This document shows, piece after piece, positions 29,031 to 38,749 of a stretch of DNA of 64,000 nt. The notes under the pieces are model-generated. The model saw only the letters and a program-made list of their open reading frames with translations. It was not told the DNA's origin and did no database searches. Every line of letters starts with the position of its first letter. The first letter of the stretch is position 1. This DNA is from Sandarakinorhabdus limnophila DSM 17366 (GTDB lineage: Bacteria > Pseudomonadota > Alphaproteobacteria > Sphingomonadales > Sphingomonadaceae): NCBI RefSeq assembly GCF_000420765.1, contig NZ_ATVO01000009.1, positions 90,769 to 154,768 on the forward strand. The letters run 5' to 3'. The position numbers and the translations under genes were made by a program.

Positions 29031-31382
29031 ATGGCCACTCGGGCAGCACCTGCCCCCAAGCGCAGCAGCCCCGGTGGACCCGCCTGGCTGCTGCGGCTGC
29101 GCCTCGTTTTGGCGCTGGCCCTTCGCATGGCGGCGCGCGTGGCCGCCGGCGCGGCGGTGGCCCTGATTGGCGTGGCGCTGGTGCTGGCGCTGTTGAGCTA
29201 TTCCCCGGCCGATCCCTCGTTCAACACCGCCACAGCGCGCCCGGTGGGCAACTGGATGGGCAGTATCGGCGCGCATTTTGCTGATCTGTTGCTGCAACTG
29301 GCGGGCTGGCCGGTGCTGTTGCTCAGCCCGGCGTTGATATTGGCGGGGTGGCGCGTCGGCCGCGAAGAGCCGGTGCCGGTGCCGCGCATGGCCGGTGGCA
29401 GCCTTGCCGGCGTCTTGCTGTTGGCGTTCGCGGCAGGCGGTTTCGGATTTTCCGCCATGGGCGCCCCGGCCGGGCCGGGCGGCTTGCTGGGCCAGGGCCT
29501 GGCGGCGGCGGCAGACGCCGCAGAAGCGATTCCGGAATTGGCCGATGTGTCGGTGGGGGTGGTGCTGGCCATTCTGCTGGCACCGGTAGGTCTGGCCTGC
29601 CTGGCCTGGGGCAGCGCCATCAGTCGCGAGGCAGTGGGCGATGCCATCGCGGCCGGCCAGCGCCTGTGGAACCCGGACACCGAAGCGGAGCCGGGCAACA
29701 TCGTTTTGCCCAAGCCAACACGCAAACCGCCCAAGGCCGAAGCCGAACTCACCACCGATCCGGAGCCTGGCCCAACAGTTTTGCTGGAACAGCCGGAGCG
29801 GCCCAGCCGCAGCGGGCGTGACGTGCGCGACAAGCAGAAGTCGCTCGATCTGGGTGATGCCGCCGTGCTGCCGGGTCTCGACCTGCTGACGCCGCCGCCT
29901 TCTGCGCCGCGTTCGCGCATCGATGCGGCCGCGCTGGAACAGAATGCGCGGCTGCTGGAAGGCGTGCTGGAAGATTTCGGCGTGCGCGGCCGCATTGGCG
30001 AAGTGCGCCCCGGCCCGGTCGTTACCATGTACGAACTGGAACCGGCGCCGGGCATACGGGCCAGCCGGGTGATCGGCCTGGCTGATGACATCGCCCGCTC
30101 GATGAGCGCGCAATCGGCGCGCGTGGCCGTTGTGCCGGGCAAGAACGTGATCGGCATCGAACTACCCAATCCGATGCGTGAGACGGTGTCGCTCTCGGAA
30201 CTGCTGGGCAGCGCCGATTTTGATAGCAGGTCGGTCACGCTGCCGCTGGTGCTGGGCAAGGATATCGCCGGCATTCCGGTGGTCGCCGATCTGGCGCCGA
30301 TGCCGCACCTGCTGATCGCCGGCACCACCGGTTCGGGCAAGTCCGTCGGCCTCAACGCCATGATCCTCTCGCTCTTGTATCGCATGACGCCGGCGCAGTG
30401 CCGGTTGATCATGATCGATCCCAAGATGCTGGAACTGAAGATGTATGACGGGATCCCGCATCTGCTGGCGCCCGTCGTTGTCGATCCGCCCAAGGCTATC
30501 CGCGCGCTGAAATGGGCCGTGGAGCAGATGGAAGACCGCTATCGCAAGATGAGCGAGTTGAACGTGCGCTCCCTGGCCAGCTTCAACCAGAAGGTGAAGG
30601 AAGCACAGGCCGCCGGCAAACCCTTCGTGCGCCGTGTGCAGACCGGGTGGGACCCGGAAACCGAAGCGCCGATCATCGAGGAGGAAGTGCTCGATTTCGA
30701 GCCGATGCCGCTGATCGTGGTGGTAGTGGACGAGCTGGCCGATCTGATGATGACGGCGGGCAAGGAAGTGGAATTCCTGATCCAGCGCCTGGCCCAAAAG
30801 GCCCGTGCCGCCGGCATCCATCTGATCATGGCGACGCAGCGCCCGTCGGTGGATGTGATCACCGGCGTCATCAAGGCCAACCTGCCGACCCGAATCAGTT
30901 TCCAGGTGACCAGCAAGATCGACAGCCGCACCATCCTGGGCGAACCCGGCGCCGAGCAACTACTGGGCAAGGGCGACATGCTGTGGATGGCCGGCGGCAA
31001 GCTGGTGCGCGTCCACGGCCCGTTCGTTTCAGATGGCGAGGTGGAAGCGGTCGCCGATTTCTGGCGAGCGCAGGGCGTGCCGGATTATGTCGAAGCGGTC
31101 ACCGAAGAACCGACAGATCTTGATGGCCAGCTCGATCTGGCCAGTGCGGGGCTCTCTGGCGGTCGCAGCGGCGATGAGGAGGCGGACGTGTATGCCAAGG
31201 CCATCGACGTCGTGGCCAAGTCGCAAAAGGCCAGCACCAGCTTCATCCAGCGCCATCTGCGCATCGGCTACAACAACGCCGCTCGCCTGATCGAACGGAT
31301 GGAGCAGGACGGGTTCGTGAGCCGCCCCGATCACGTTGGCCGGCGCGAGGTGCTGATCGATGAATATGGGCAGCGCCGTTAG
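29031..31382 (+). CDS. ftsK: DNA translocase FtsK
   Basis: Septum-bound motor that pumps chromosome DNA and activates XerCD recombination during division. The 783-aa protein has an N-terminal membrane block of about four helices (residues 20-200), a short Pro/Glu-rich linker, the RecA-like motor with Walker A GTTGSGKSVGLNAM and Walker B LIVVVVDELADLMM, and a C-terminal winged-helix gamma domain (YAKAIDVVAKSQKASTSF) that reads KOPS sites. The linker is short compared with E. coli, as usual in alphaproteobacteria. ATG 29031 follows GAAAGG; a TTG six codons earlier is less likely. Confidence 0.96.
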   Translation: MATRAAPAPKRSSPGGPAWLLRLRLVLALALRMAARVAAGAAVALIGVALVLALLSYSPADPSFNTATARPVGNWMGSIGAHFADLLLQLAGWPVLLLSPALILAGWRVGREEPVPVPRMAGGSLAGVLLLAFAAGGFGFSAMGAPAGPGGLLGQGLAAAADAAEAIPELADVSVGVVLAILLAPVGLACLAWGSAISREAVGDAIAAGQRLWNPDTEAEPGNIVLPKPTRKPPKAEAELTTDPEPGPTVLLEQPERPSRSGRDVRDKQKSLDLGDAAVLPGLDLLTPPPSAPRSRIDAAALEQNARLLEGVLEDFGVRGRIGEVRPGPVVTMYELEPAPGIRASRVIGLADDIARSMSAQSARVAVVPGKNVIGIELPNPMRETVSLSELLGSADFDSRSVTLPLVLGKDIAGIPVVADLAPMPHLLIAGTTGSGKSVGLNAMILSLLYRMTPAQCRLIMIDPKMLELKMYDGIPHLLAPVVVDPPKAIRALKWAVEQMEDRYRKMSELNVRSLASFNQKVKEAQAAGKPFVRRVQTGWDPETEAPIIEEEVLDFEPMPLIVVVVDELADLMMTAGKEVEFLIQRLAQKARAAGIHLIMATQRPSVDVITGVIKANLPTRISFQVTSKIDSRTILGEPGAEQLLGKGDMLWMAGGKLVRVHGPFVSDGEVEAVADFWRAQGVPDYVEAVTEEPTDLDGQLDLASAGLSGGRSGDEEADVYAKAIDVVAKSQKASTSFIQRHLRIGYNNAARLIERMEQDGFVSRPDHVGRREVLIDEYGQRR

Positions 31383-32146
31383 GCGCGCAGGAACAGCCCG
31401 ACTGTCAGGCCCAGGCCGATAAGGATCACCGCGATCTTCAAGCCCTTTTCCGGCACCACCGCCAGCGCCTTCGCGCCGACATAGCCGCCAGCCATCGCGC
31501 CGATGCCGACCACCAGCGCGTGCATCCAGGCGACATTGCCGGTAAGCGCGAACAGGATGGCTGCCGTGGTGTTGGACAGGGAGACCAGCACATTCTTGGT
31601 ACCACCGGCATACCGTACCGGCAGGCCGGCGATGGTAAGGCTGGCCAGTGTCATGATGCCGGCGCCGCCCCCAAAAAAGCCGCTGTAGATCCCGATGGTC
31701 GATTGGGTGAGCACGGTCACCCACGCCGGTGGCGGCGGGCGGTCGGCGGACTTCTTCGGGCCAAAGCTGCCCCAGGCAAAAACGGCGGTGGCTAACAGCA
31801 CCAGCCACGGCACCATGGCGGCAAACACACGTGTGGGAGTCGCATTGAGCAGCAATGCGCCGGCCACCCCGCCGATAAGCGCGATGGCGGCCAGCGCCTT
31901 GAATGACAGACGATCGGCCCCGGCAACCAGTTTTCGTCCGGCGATGCCAGTGGTGATCTGGCCGGGAAAAAGCGCCATGGTGGAGGTGATGTTTGCCAGT
32001 TTGGGATCAAGTCCGGCAGCGATCAGGGCCGGCAAGGTGATGAAGCTGCCGCCGCCCGCCAAGGCATTCTGGGCGCCCGCCCAAAGGCCAGCGCCCAGCA
32101 GCAAGGCCAGCATCGCCGGATCGGAAAAATTCAACGCCGCGCCCAT
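31379..32146 (-). CDS. TauE/SafE-family membrane transporter
   Basis: A 255-aa inner-membrane protein with about eight hydrophobic segments. Two related halves show GAGLWAGAQNALAGGGSFITLPAL and GIYSGFFGGGAGIMTLASL, the repeated glycine-rich motif of the TauE/SafE sulfite exporter-like family. The substrate is probably a small organic or inorganic anion, not determined. The stop overlaps the ftsK stop tail to tail. The ATG at 32144-32146 gives the family N-terminus; the longer frame would cover the lptB upstream region. Confidence 0.9.
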   Translation of the reverse strand: MGAALNFSDPAMLALLLGAGLWAGAQNALAGGGSFITLPALIAAGLDPKLANITSTMALFPGQITTGIAGRKLVAGADRLSFKALAAIALIGGVAGALLLNATPTRVFAAMVPWLVLLATAVFAWGSFGPKKSADRPPPPAWVTVLTQSTIGIYSGFFGGGAGIMTLASLTIAGLPVRYAGGTKNVLVSLSNTTAAILFALTGNVAWMHALVVGIGAMAGGYVGAKALAVVPEKGLKIAVILIGLGLTVGLFLRA

Positions 32147-32292
32147 GATGGCCGGGGCTGTTCCTGCAAATGCTCCGGATTGGCAACAGAAATCACGGGT
32201 TTCGCCACTTAGCCGCCTTGGCGTGGCGACGCATTCACGATAGTTTACACTCACACATGCAAATTTCGCGCCAATTGGCTGGAGCAGATTCA

Positions 32293-33081
32293 ATGATGGC
32301 CGATACCGAGGTAATGGAACAACGCGAACAGCAGCGCGAGCAATCGGGCGGCCCCGTGCTGCGTGGGCTTTCGGTTGATGGCATCGGCAAGAAATATGAC
32401 AAGCGGGTCGTGCTGCGCGACGTGTCGCTTTCGGTGCGGCGAGGCGAAGTTGTCGGCCTGCTGGGTCCCAATGGCGCCGGCAAGACCACCTGTTTCTATT
32501 CGATCATGGGTCTCGCAATGCCGGATTCGGGCCGTATCCTGCTGGATGGCCATGATATCACCGGCCTGCCGATGTATCGCCGCGCCGCACTCGGCCTTGG
32601 CTATCTGCCGCAGGAAACCAGCATCTTCCGCGGCATGACTGTGGAACAGAACATCATGGCCGTGCTGGAAGTGGCGGAGCCCGATGCCCGGGCGCGCTCT
32701 GCACGGCTGGAAGAACTGCTGGGCGAATTCAACATCACCCGCCTGCGTGCAGCGCCGGCAATGGCGCTTTCGGGTGGGGAGCGGCGCCGGGTGGAGATTG
32801 CCCGGGCGCTGGCTGCCAATCCGTCGATCATGCTGCTCGATGAGCCGTTTGCCGGCATCGATCCCATCTCCATCGCCGATATTCGCGCGCTTGTGGTGCA
32901 GCTGCGCGCCCGCGATATCGGCGTGCTGATTACCGATCACAATGTGCGCGAAACGCTGGAAATCGTGAATCGCGCCTGCATCATCTATGATGGCCGCGTG
33001 CTGTTCGAAGGCACGCCGGAAGCGCTGGTTGCCGATGAAACCGTGCGCCGTGTCTATCTGGGCGAGGATTTCACCCTGTGA
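32293..33081 (+). CDS. lptB: LPS export ABC transporter ATP-binding protein LptB
   Basis: Cytoplasmic ATPase that drives lipopolysaccharide extraction by LptFG and transfer to LptC/LptA. The 262-aa protein has Walker A GPNGAGKT, the LptB-typical stretch YLPQETSIFRGMTVEQN, the signature LSGGERRR and Walker B MLLDEPFAGIDP. A ~28-residue polar N-terminal extension (EQREQQREQ) precedes the domain. ATG 32293 follows GGAG at 8 bases. It is followed by rpoN, a widely conserved neighbour; lptC and lptA, usually just upstream, are absent. Confidence 0.94.
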   Translation: MMADTEVMEQREQQREQSGGPVLRGLSVDGIGKKYDKRVVLRDVSLSVRRGEVVGLLGPNGAGKTTCFYSIMGLAMPDSGRILLDGHDITGLPMYRRAALGLGYLPQETSIFRGMTVEQNIMAVLEVAEPDARARSARLEELLGEFNITRLRAAPAMALSGGERRRVEIARALAANPSIMLLDEPFAGIDPISIADIRALVVQLRARDIGVLITDHNVRETLEIVNRACIIYDGRVLFEGTPEALVADETVRRVYLGEDFTL

Positions 33082-33108
33082 TCTGGCTGGGGCACAGCGG
33101 GGGCTGAG

Positions 33109-34623
33109 ATGGGCTTGGGGCCGCGCCTTGAGCTGAGGCAATCGCAGCAGCTGGTGATGACCCCGCAGCTGCAGCTGGCGATCAAGCTGCTGACACTGAC
33201 CAATGTCGAACTGGAAGGCTGGATCGCGGAGGAGCTGGAGCGCAATCCCCTGCTCGCCGCCGGCGATGCCGCCGAGCCGCCGGAACCGGCCGGGCCAAGC
33301 GGGGTGGACGCACCGCCCGATGCCCTGCCTGTGTTTGACCCCGCATTTGACGATGCCAGCAGCGCGGGGCTGGAAGCCTTGCTGCGTGATGGCATCGGCG
33401 GCGGCGATGGCCCGTTAGAGGCCGATTACACCGGTGAGCGTTTCCATCATGACTGCACGGCGGACCAGCCCGCGGATTGGGGTGAACGCGCGGCGCAGGC
33501 CGGCAGTGAGGACGACGGCCCGGATTTCGAGCGGATGGCCGGTGGCGAAGCCGGGCTGACCGAAGTGCTGGAAGCACAGGCAACAGCCCGCTTTGACGGC
33601 ATCGATCTGGCCATTGCCCGATCCATCATCGATGGCCTTGATGAAGCCGGCTATCTGGTCGAACCGCTGGAGGAGATTGCCGACCGGCTGGACGTGTCGC
33701 CGGCGCGGGCCGAAGCGGTGCTGCGCGACGTGCAGATGTTCGATCCGGCCGGTGTTGCCGCGCGCAGCCTATCGGAATGCCTGATTGCCCAGGCCCGCGC
33801 CGCCGATCGCTGCGACCCGGCGATGGAAAAGCTGCTGAACAATCTCGATCTGGTGGCGCGCGGCGACATGGCCGGCCTGATGCGGCTGTGCAAACTGGAC
33901 CGCGAGGATATCGTGGACATGATCCGCGAACTGAAATCCTATGATCCCAAGCCCGGCCTGCGGTATGGCGGGGAAACCGGGACGCCGGTGGTGCCTGATG
34001 TGTTCGTGACGCGCGGCACGGACGGCAGCTGGCAGATCAGCCTGAACCAGGCGACGCTGCCGCGCCTGATCATCGATCGCGACTATCACAGCGAACTCGC
34101 CAGCGGAGCGGACAAGGCAACCCACGGCTTCCTGAATGAATGCGTGGCCAGCGCCAACTGGCTGCTGAAGGCGCTTGATCAGCGCGCCCGCACCATCATC
34201 CGGGTGGCCACCGAAATCGTGCGGCTGCAGCAGGGGTTTTTCGAGCGCGGGGTCAGCCAGCTGAAGCCGCTGACCCTGCGCCAGATCGCTGAGCTGATCG
34301 AAATGCACGAATCGACCGTCAGCCGCGTGACCAGCAACAAATATCTGCTGTGCGAACGCGGCCAGTATGAGCTGAAATATTTCTTCACCTCCGGTGTCAG
34401 CTCCGGCGATGGCGAAACCGCGTCGGCCCTGGCCGTGAAGGACCGCATCGCCCGACTGATCGCAGCCGAGGGCGAGGATGTGCTGTCCGACGACAAGCTC
34501 GTCGAACTGCTCATCGGCGAAGGCTTCGACATCGCGCGCCGCACCGTGGCCAAATATCGCGAGGCGCTGGGTCTGGGATCATCGGTGCAACGCCGGCGGG
34601 CGCGGGCGCTCAGGGCGGCCTGA
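33109..34623 (+). CDS. rpoN: RNA polymerase sigma-54 factor
   Basis: Alternative sigma factor recognising -24/-12 (GG-GC) promoters and needing AAA+ activators. The 504-aa protein has the Gln-rich N-terminal activator-interacting region (RLELRQSQQLVMTPQLQLAIKLL), an acidic segment at about residues 50-130, the core-binding region, a helix-turn-helix region (LTLRQIAELIEMHESTVSRV) and near the C-terminus the RpoN box ARRTVAKYRE. It is 28 bases after lptB. The usual followers hpf and ptsN are not adjacent but lie 10 kb away on the other strand. Confidence 0.97.
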   Translation: MGLGPRLELRQSQQLVMTPQLQLAIKLLTLTNVELEGWIAEELERNPLLAAGDAAEPPEPAGPSGVDAPPDALPVFDPAFDDASSAGLEALLRDGIGGGDGPLEADYTGERFHHDCTADQPADWGERAAQAGSEDDGPDFERMAGGEAGLTEVLEAQATARFDGIDLAIARSIIDGLDEAGYLVEPLEEIADRLDVSPARAEAVLRDVQMFDPAGVAARSLSECLIAQARAADRCDPAMEKLLNNLDLVARGDMAGLMRLCKLDREDIVDMIRELKSYDPKPGLRYGGETGTPVVPDVFVTRGTDGSWQISLNQATLPRLIIDRDYHSELASGADKATHGFLNECVASANWLLKALDQRARTIIRVATEIVRLQQGFFERGVSQLKPLTLRQIAELIEMHESTVSRVTSNKYLLCERGQYELKYFFTSGVSSGDGETASALAVKDRIARLIAAEGEDVLSDDKLVELLIGEGFDIARRTVAKYREALGLGSSVQRRRARALRAA

Positions 34624-34709
34624 GAAAGGGAGCCTCCATCCCGGCACACGTTCGTTATGGCCGCACCCCTTCACCGCAAGTTCAACTATGCTAGGCAAGG
34701 GGAAGACGC

Positions 34710-36056
34710 ATGCGCATCCTTGTTTCTCTGCTGGCGCTGGCCCTGGCGCTCCTTCCCGGCCCGGCCTGGGCGCAGTCCATCCTGCGCGACGCCGAAACGG
34801 AGGCGTTTTTCCGCGAGATTTCACGGCCGCTGATCGATGCGGCGGGGCTTGATCCGCGCAGCGTGCAGTTCGTGCTGGTGGGTGATCCCAGCATCAACGC
34901 CTTTGTGACGGGTGGGCAGAATGTGTTCATCCACAGCGGGCTCATCACGGCGGCCGACAATGTGAACGAGCTGCAGGGCGTGATCGCGCACGAGCTGGGC
35001 CATATCGCGGCTGGCCACAATGTGCGCTTTGGCGAAGGCGCCGGGCCGGCCAGCAAAATTTCGCTGCTGTCGTTGGTGGGGGCGGCGCTGGCGGTGGCTG
35101 CTGGTGCGGGCGAAGCCGGCATGGCGATTTTGGGACTGGGCACCGCGGCGGCGCAGGGCAAGTTTCTCGCCTTCACTCGCGATCAGGAAAGCCGTACCGA
35201 TCAGGCTGGCGCCGTGTTTCTGTCGAAGTCCGGGATTTCGGGCAAGGGCAGCATCGCCTTCTTTCGCAAGCTGCAGGGTCAGGAGTTTCGCCTCGCCATC
35301 CCTCAGGACAATGAATATGCGCGCACCCACCCGCTGTCGTCGACGCGCGTCGCCAATCTGCTTTCTGTCTATGAGAAGGACCCAGCCTGGAACACGCCGC
35401 CCGACAAAGCGCTGCAGGCCAAGTTTGAGCGTATCAAGGGCAAATTGATCGGCTTTGTGGAAGAGCCGCCGCGGGTGATGCAGCAATATCCGGAAGGCAC
35501 CAACACCGCCGCGGCACTTTATGCTCGTGCCTATGCCTGGCACCGTTCCGGCCACCCCGATCAGGCCATGACGGAAGCGGCCCGGCTTGTCGCATTGAAC
35601 CCCTACGATCCCTATTATCTGGAACTGGAAGGCCAGATCCTGCTCGAATCCGGTAAAGTGGCCAACAGCCTGCCCGTGCTGCGCCGCGCGGTCGAGCGGG
35701 CGCCGTTCGAGCCGATGATCATCACGTTGTTGGGCCACGCGCTGGTGACGAGCGAAGACCCCAAGCTGCAGGCCGAAGCCGAGCCCTTGCTGCGCAAGGC
35801 CGTGAGCCTGGACCGCGAGAATCCCTTCACCTGGTACCAGTTGGGCGTGATCTATGATCGGCGTGGTGACAAGCCACGTGCGGCGCTGGCAGCGGCAGAG
35901 CGCTTCAGCCTTGAAGGCAATGCCATGGGGGCGATGATGAACGCGCGCCTGGCACGGGCGGGCTTGCCGGCCGGCACGCCCGACTCTATCCGGGCAGACG
36001 ACATCATGCTGGTGGCCGGCGACGCGCTGGAACAGCAGAAACGGAAGAAAAGATAA
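34710..36056 (+). CDS. Periplasmic M48 metalloprotease with TPR tail (BepA-like)
   Basis: A 448-aa exported protein. A signal peptide (residues 1-21, ending AWAQ) leads into an M48 zinc protease domain with HELGH at 94-98 and a likely third ligand in the DQESRTDQAG helix. The C-terminal half contains tetratricopeptide repeats (ARAYAWHRSGHPDQAMTEAARL, NPFTWYQLGVIYDRRGDKPRA). This is the BepA/YfgC layout, involved in outer-membrane protein quality control. A DsbA-like gene follows four bases after the stop, suggesting a joint envelope-folding role. Confidence 0.92.
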   Translation: MRILVSLLALALALLPGPAWAQSILRDAETEAFFREISRPLIDAAGLDPRSVQFVLVGDPSINAFVTGGQNVFIHSGLITAADNVNELQGVIAHELGHIAAGHNVRFGEGAGPASKISLLSLVGAALAVAAGAGEAGMAILGLGTAAAQGKFLAFTRDQESRTDQAGAVFLSKSGISGKGSIAFFRKLQGQEFRLAIPQDNEYARTHPLSSTRVANLLSVYEKDPAWNTPPDKALQAKFERIKGKLIGFVEEPPRVMQQYPEGTNTAAALYARAYAWHRSGHPDQAMTEAARLVALNPYDPYYLELEGQILLESGKVANSLPVLRRAVERAPFEPMIITLLGHALVTSEDPKLQAEAEPLLRKAVSLDRENPFTWYQLGVIYDRRGDKPRAALAAAERFSLEGNAMGAMMNARLARAGLPAGTPDSIRADDIMLVAGDALEQQKRKKR

Positions 36057-36060
36057 TCTT

Positions 36061-36816
36061 ATGGCAGGATTCTGGAGCCGGCAGTTGAGCATGGCCGCTG
36101 TTGTCGCGGTGGGATTGGCCAGTGCGGGCGTGGGTGCCGGCGCGGCGCTGGCCGCCGGGCAGACAAAAGAGCGCCCCGATCGGGCCGAGATCGAAGCCAT
36201 CGTGCGCGATTATATCCTGAATCACCCGGAGATCATTCCGGAAGCCGTCGCCCGGCTGGAGCAGGCCGAGGCGCGCAAGGCACTGGCCGCCAGCCGCAGC
36301 GCGCTGGAAACGCCCTTCCCGGGTGCGACCGCCGGCAATCCCAATGGCGATGTGAAGCTAGTGGTGTTCTTCGATTATGCCTGTCCCTATTGCCGGCAGG
36401 GCCACGCCGATGTGGCAAAGCTGGTGCGTGAAGACCCGAAGCTGATGGTGATCTATCGCGATTTCCCGGTGCTGTCGCCGGCCAGCACAGAAGCGGCGAT
36501 GGCCAGCCTGTCGGCAGCGACACAGGGGGGGTATCGCAAGTTCCACGACGCCATGTTCGACAGCCCTGGCCGTGTGAGCCTGGCCCGCACCATGGGCATC
36601 GTGAAGGGCGTGGGCCTTTCCGAAGACAAGGTGACCGCCGATCTGAAGAATGCCGCACTGAAGGCCGAAGTGGACAAGAACCTGGTGCTGGGCCGTGAGC
36701 TGGGGCTGACCGGCACGCCGAGTTACATCATCGGCAACCGCATCCTGTCGGGCGCGGTGGGGTTTGACCGGCTGAAGGACGCCGTGGCCGCTGCCCGCGC
36801 CGAAAAGGGCCGGTAA
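36061..36816 (+). CDS. DsbA-family thiol:disulfide oxidoreductase
   Basis: A 251-aa periplasmic protein with an N-terminal signal/anchor (residues 8-32) and a helical extension (IVRDYILNHPEIIPEAVARLE) seen in Com1/ScsC-like DsbA relatives. The thioredoxin fold has the active site CPYC at residues 108-111 and the cis-proline motif GTPSYIIG. It probably forms or isomerises disulfides in exported proteins. It follows the M48 protease gene closely and its stop overlaps the next start, giving a three-gene set. Confidence 0.92.
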   Translation: MAGFWSRQLSMAAVVAVGLASAGVGAGAALAAGQTKERPDRAEIEAIVRDYILNHPEIIPEAVARLEQAEARKALAASRSALETPFPGATAGNPNGDVKLVVFFDYACPYCRQGHADVAKLVREDPKLMVIYRDFPVLSPASTEAAMASLSAATQGGYRKFHDAMFDSPGRVSLARTMGIVKGVGLSEDKVTADLKNAALKAEVDKNLVLGRELGLTGTPSYIIGNRILSGAVGFDRLKDAVAAARAEKGR

Positions 36817-37568
36817 TGGCGCAACCCCGCTTTGGCGGCTTCGACGGGGCGGAGATTGCCGTTGTCGAAATCGGCGAAGGCCGGCCGATCATCCTGCTGC
36901 ACGGGCTGTTTTCCAGCGGCGAGATGAATTGGCGGCGCTATGGCGCGGCGGCCGAAATTGCCAGTGCCGGCTATCGGGTGATCATGCCGGATTTCCGCGC
37001 CCACGGGCACAGCGCCGCGCCGCATGATGCCGCCGCCTATCCACCTGACGTGCTGGCCATGGATATGGAGGCGTTGATTGCCCAACTGGGACTGACGGAT
37101 TTCGACATCGCCGGCTATTCGATGGGCGCCCGCACACTGGTGCGGCTGCTGGCACGCGGGCTGCGGCCGGGGAAGGCGATCATTTCCGGCATGGGGCTTG
37201 AAGGGCTGATCGGCGGCACGCAGCGGGCGGATTTCTTCAAGCAGGTCGTGCGTCAGCCCGATGGCTGGCCCGGCGGCAGCCCGGAAGCCTTTGCCGCGGC
37301 CTTCATGAAACAGAACAAGGTGGACACCACCGCCGTTGGCCTGCTGCTCGACACGTTTGTTTCGACGCCGATCGAAGTGCTGCGCGAGATCGAAACCCGC
37401 TGCCTGGTGCTGTGCGGGGTGGATGACAAAGACAATGGCTCCGCCCCGGCGCTGGCCATGGAACTGCCCAACGCTGCGCTTGTCGAAATTGCCGGCAACC
37501 ACATGAGCGCCGTCACCAAGCCCGATTTCGGCACTGCCATCGCCGCCTGGCTGGGCCATCCGCTCTAG
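36816..37568 (+). CDS. Alpha/beta hydrolase
   Basis: A 250-aa alpha/beta-hydrolase-fold protein without a signal peptide. The oxyanion-region HG is at residues 29-30 (IILLHGLFSS), the nucleophile elbow GYSMG places Ser102, an Asp in LCGVDDKDNG and His in AGNHMSAV complete a plausible triad. Substrates of such single-domain hydrolases vary from esters to lactones, so none is assigned. The start overlaps the last base of the DsbA-like gene, and its stop overlaps the convergent YgjP-like gene. Confidence 0.85.
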   Translation: MAQPRFGGFDGAEIAVVEIGEGRPIILLHGLFSSGEMNWRRYGAAAEIASAGYRVIMPDFRAHGHSAAPHDAAAYPPDVLAMDMEALIAQLGLTDFDIAGYSMGARTLVRLLARGLRPGKAIISGMGLEGLIGGTQRADFFKQVVRQPDGWPGGSPEAFAAAFMKQNKVDTTAVGLLLDTFVSTPIEVLREIETRCLVLCGVDDKDNGSAPALAMELPNAALVEIAGNHMSAVTKPDFGTAIAAWLGHPL

Positions 37569-38305
37569 GCTTCGCGCCCCACCCAGTGCAGCGCGGCGCC
37601 ATGCCGGGCGAGCCAGCGTCGGGCCTCGCCAGCGCGCGGATCAAGCTGGCGGTTCAGGGCGTGGAAGGACGGGCTGTGATCCTGGTGAACCAGATGCGCC
37701 GCCTCGTGCGCCACGATGGCAAAGCGCACCCATTCGGGCGCACACACCAGCCGCCAGCTGTAGGCGATGCGGGCGCCGTCACCTGACCGGGCGCCGGCAC
37801 AACTGCCCCAGCGGCTACTGGTATCGCCCACCGAAATCCGCGCCAGCGGCTGGCCGAGCTGATCAGCGAGGCGGCGGGTGGCAGGTTCCAGATCGGCCAG
37901 CGCCCGGGCCTTGAGCCAGCGTTCGATGCGGCCGGACAGCAGCGACAGCGGCCCACCAACGCGCAAGGCATCGCCGGCCAGCACCGGGGTGCGAGGGTGA
38001 TCGGCCTGCCAGTCGATGCGCACCGGCGCGCCATTGACGGGGATGATCGCACCGGGCGCATACGGGATCGGCGCTGGCCATTTTGCCACCTGCGCTTCGA
38101 TCCACGCGTGGTGGGCCTTGAGCAGGGCGGCACCCACGTCCTCCCCGCCTCGCGACGGCAGGCTGATCTCGATGCGCCCCTTGATGGCGCTGGCGCGCAG
38201 CCGCACCCCGCGCGCCATGGGCCGGCGGGTGGCAACCACCGACACAAGGCGGCCGGCGACGATCAGTTCTTCGGGCAATTGGGGGCGTCGCCAGCGCAGC
38301 ATCAA
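37565..38305 (-). CDS. YgjP-like metal-dependent hydrolase (M48-type)
   Basis: A 246-aa cytoplasmic protein of the YgjP/DUF45 metallopeptidase-like family. The zinc motif HEAAH appears in FAIVAHEAAHLVHQDHSPSF with a further conserved His in FHALNRQL, and a family pattern SRWGSCAGA lies upstream. The physiological substrate is unknown. It overlaps the alpha/beta hydrolase stop tail to tail and is the last of a minus-strand row with a YcgN-like gene, which is separated by 6 bases. Confidence 0.88.
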   Translation of the reverse strand: MMLRWRRPQLPEELIVAGRLVSVVATRRPMARGVRLRASAIKGRIEISLPSRGGEDVGAALLKAHHAWIEAQVAKWPAPIPYAPGAIIPVNGAPVRIDWQADHPRTPVLAGDALRVGGPLSLLSGRIERWLKARALADLEPATRRLADQLGQPLARISVGDTSSRWGSCAGARSGDGARIAYSWRLVCAPEWVRFAIVAHEAAHLVHQDHSPSFHALNRQLDPRAGEARRWLARHGAALHWVGREA

Positions 38306-38311
38306 CGGGTC

Positions 38312-38749
38312 TTACAGCGGCTTGTCGATGATGAAGTCTTCAAGATCACCAATGTGATCTTCGCTGATCACACGGCCAGCAACGGATTGGCCGGCACGGT
38401 GGATGGACTCGCGATCACCGGTAATCAGGTGGTGCCACGGTGCCAGCCCCTGGCCGCGGTGAACACGCAGGTAGGAACAGGTTTCCGGCAGCCAATCGAG
38501 ATCATCGAGCTTGCCTGGCGTGAGCCGCACGCATTCCGGCACCAACGCCTTGCGGTTGCGATAGTCGCTGCACTGTGCGGTGCGCGTATCGAGCAGGCGG
38601 CAGCAAACGTTGGTGGGAAAGACCTCGTTGGTGTCTCCATCTTCCAGCTTGTGCACGCAGCATTTGCCACAGCCATCGCACAAGCTTTCCCATTGCGCCC
38701 GCGTCATGTGGTGAAACGGCGTGGTTTCCCAGAACGGCTTATCGGACAT
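38312..38749 (-). CDS. YcgN-family cysteine cluster protein
   Basis: A 145-aa protein of the YkgJ/YcgN cysteine-cluster family. Cysteines occur as CDGCGKCC (residues 24-31), then NVCCRLL, AQCSDY, VPECVRL and ETCSYLR, a set that could hold zinc or an iron-sulfur cluster. The function is not known. The ATG at 38747-38749 gives the family N-terminus FWETTPFHHMTRAQWE and overlaps the end of the SCO-family gene by eleven bases. Confidence 0.9.
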   Translation of the reverse strand: MSDKPFWETTPFHHMTRAQWESLCDGCGKCCVHKLEDGDTNEVFPTNVCCRLLDTRTAQCSDYRNRKALVPECVRLTPGKLDDLDWLPETCSYLRVHRGQGLAPWHHLITGDRESIHRAGQSVAGRVISEDHIGDLEDFIIDKPL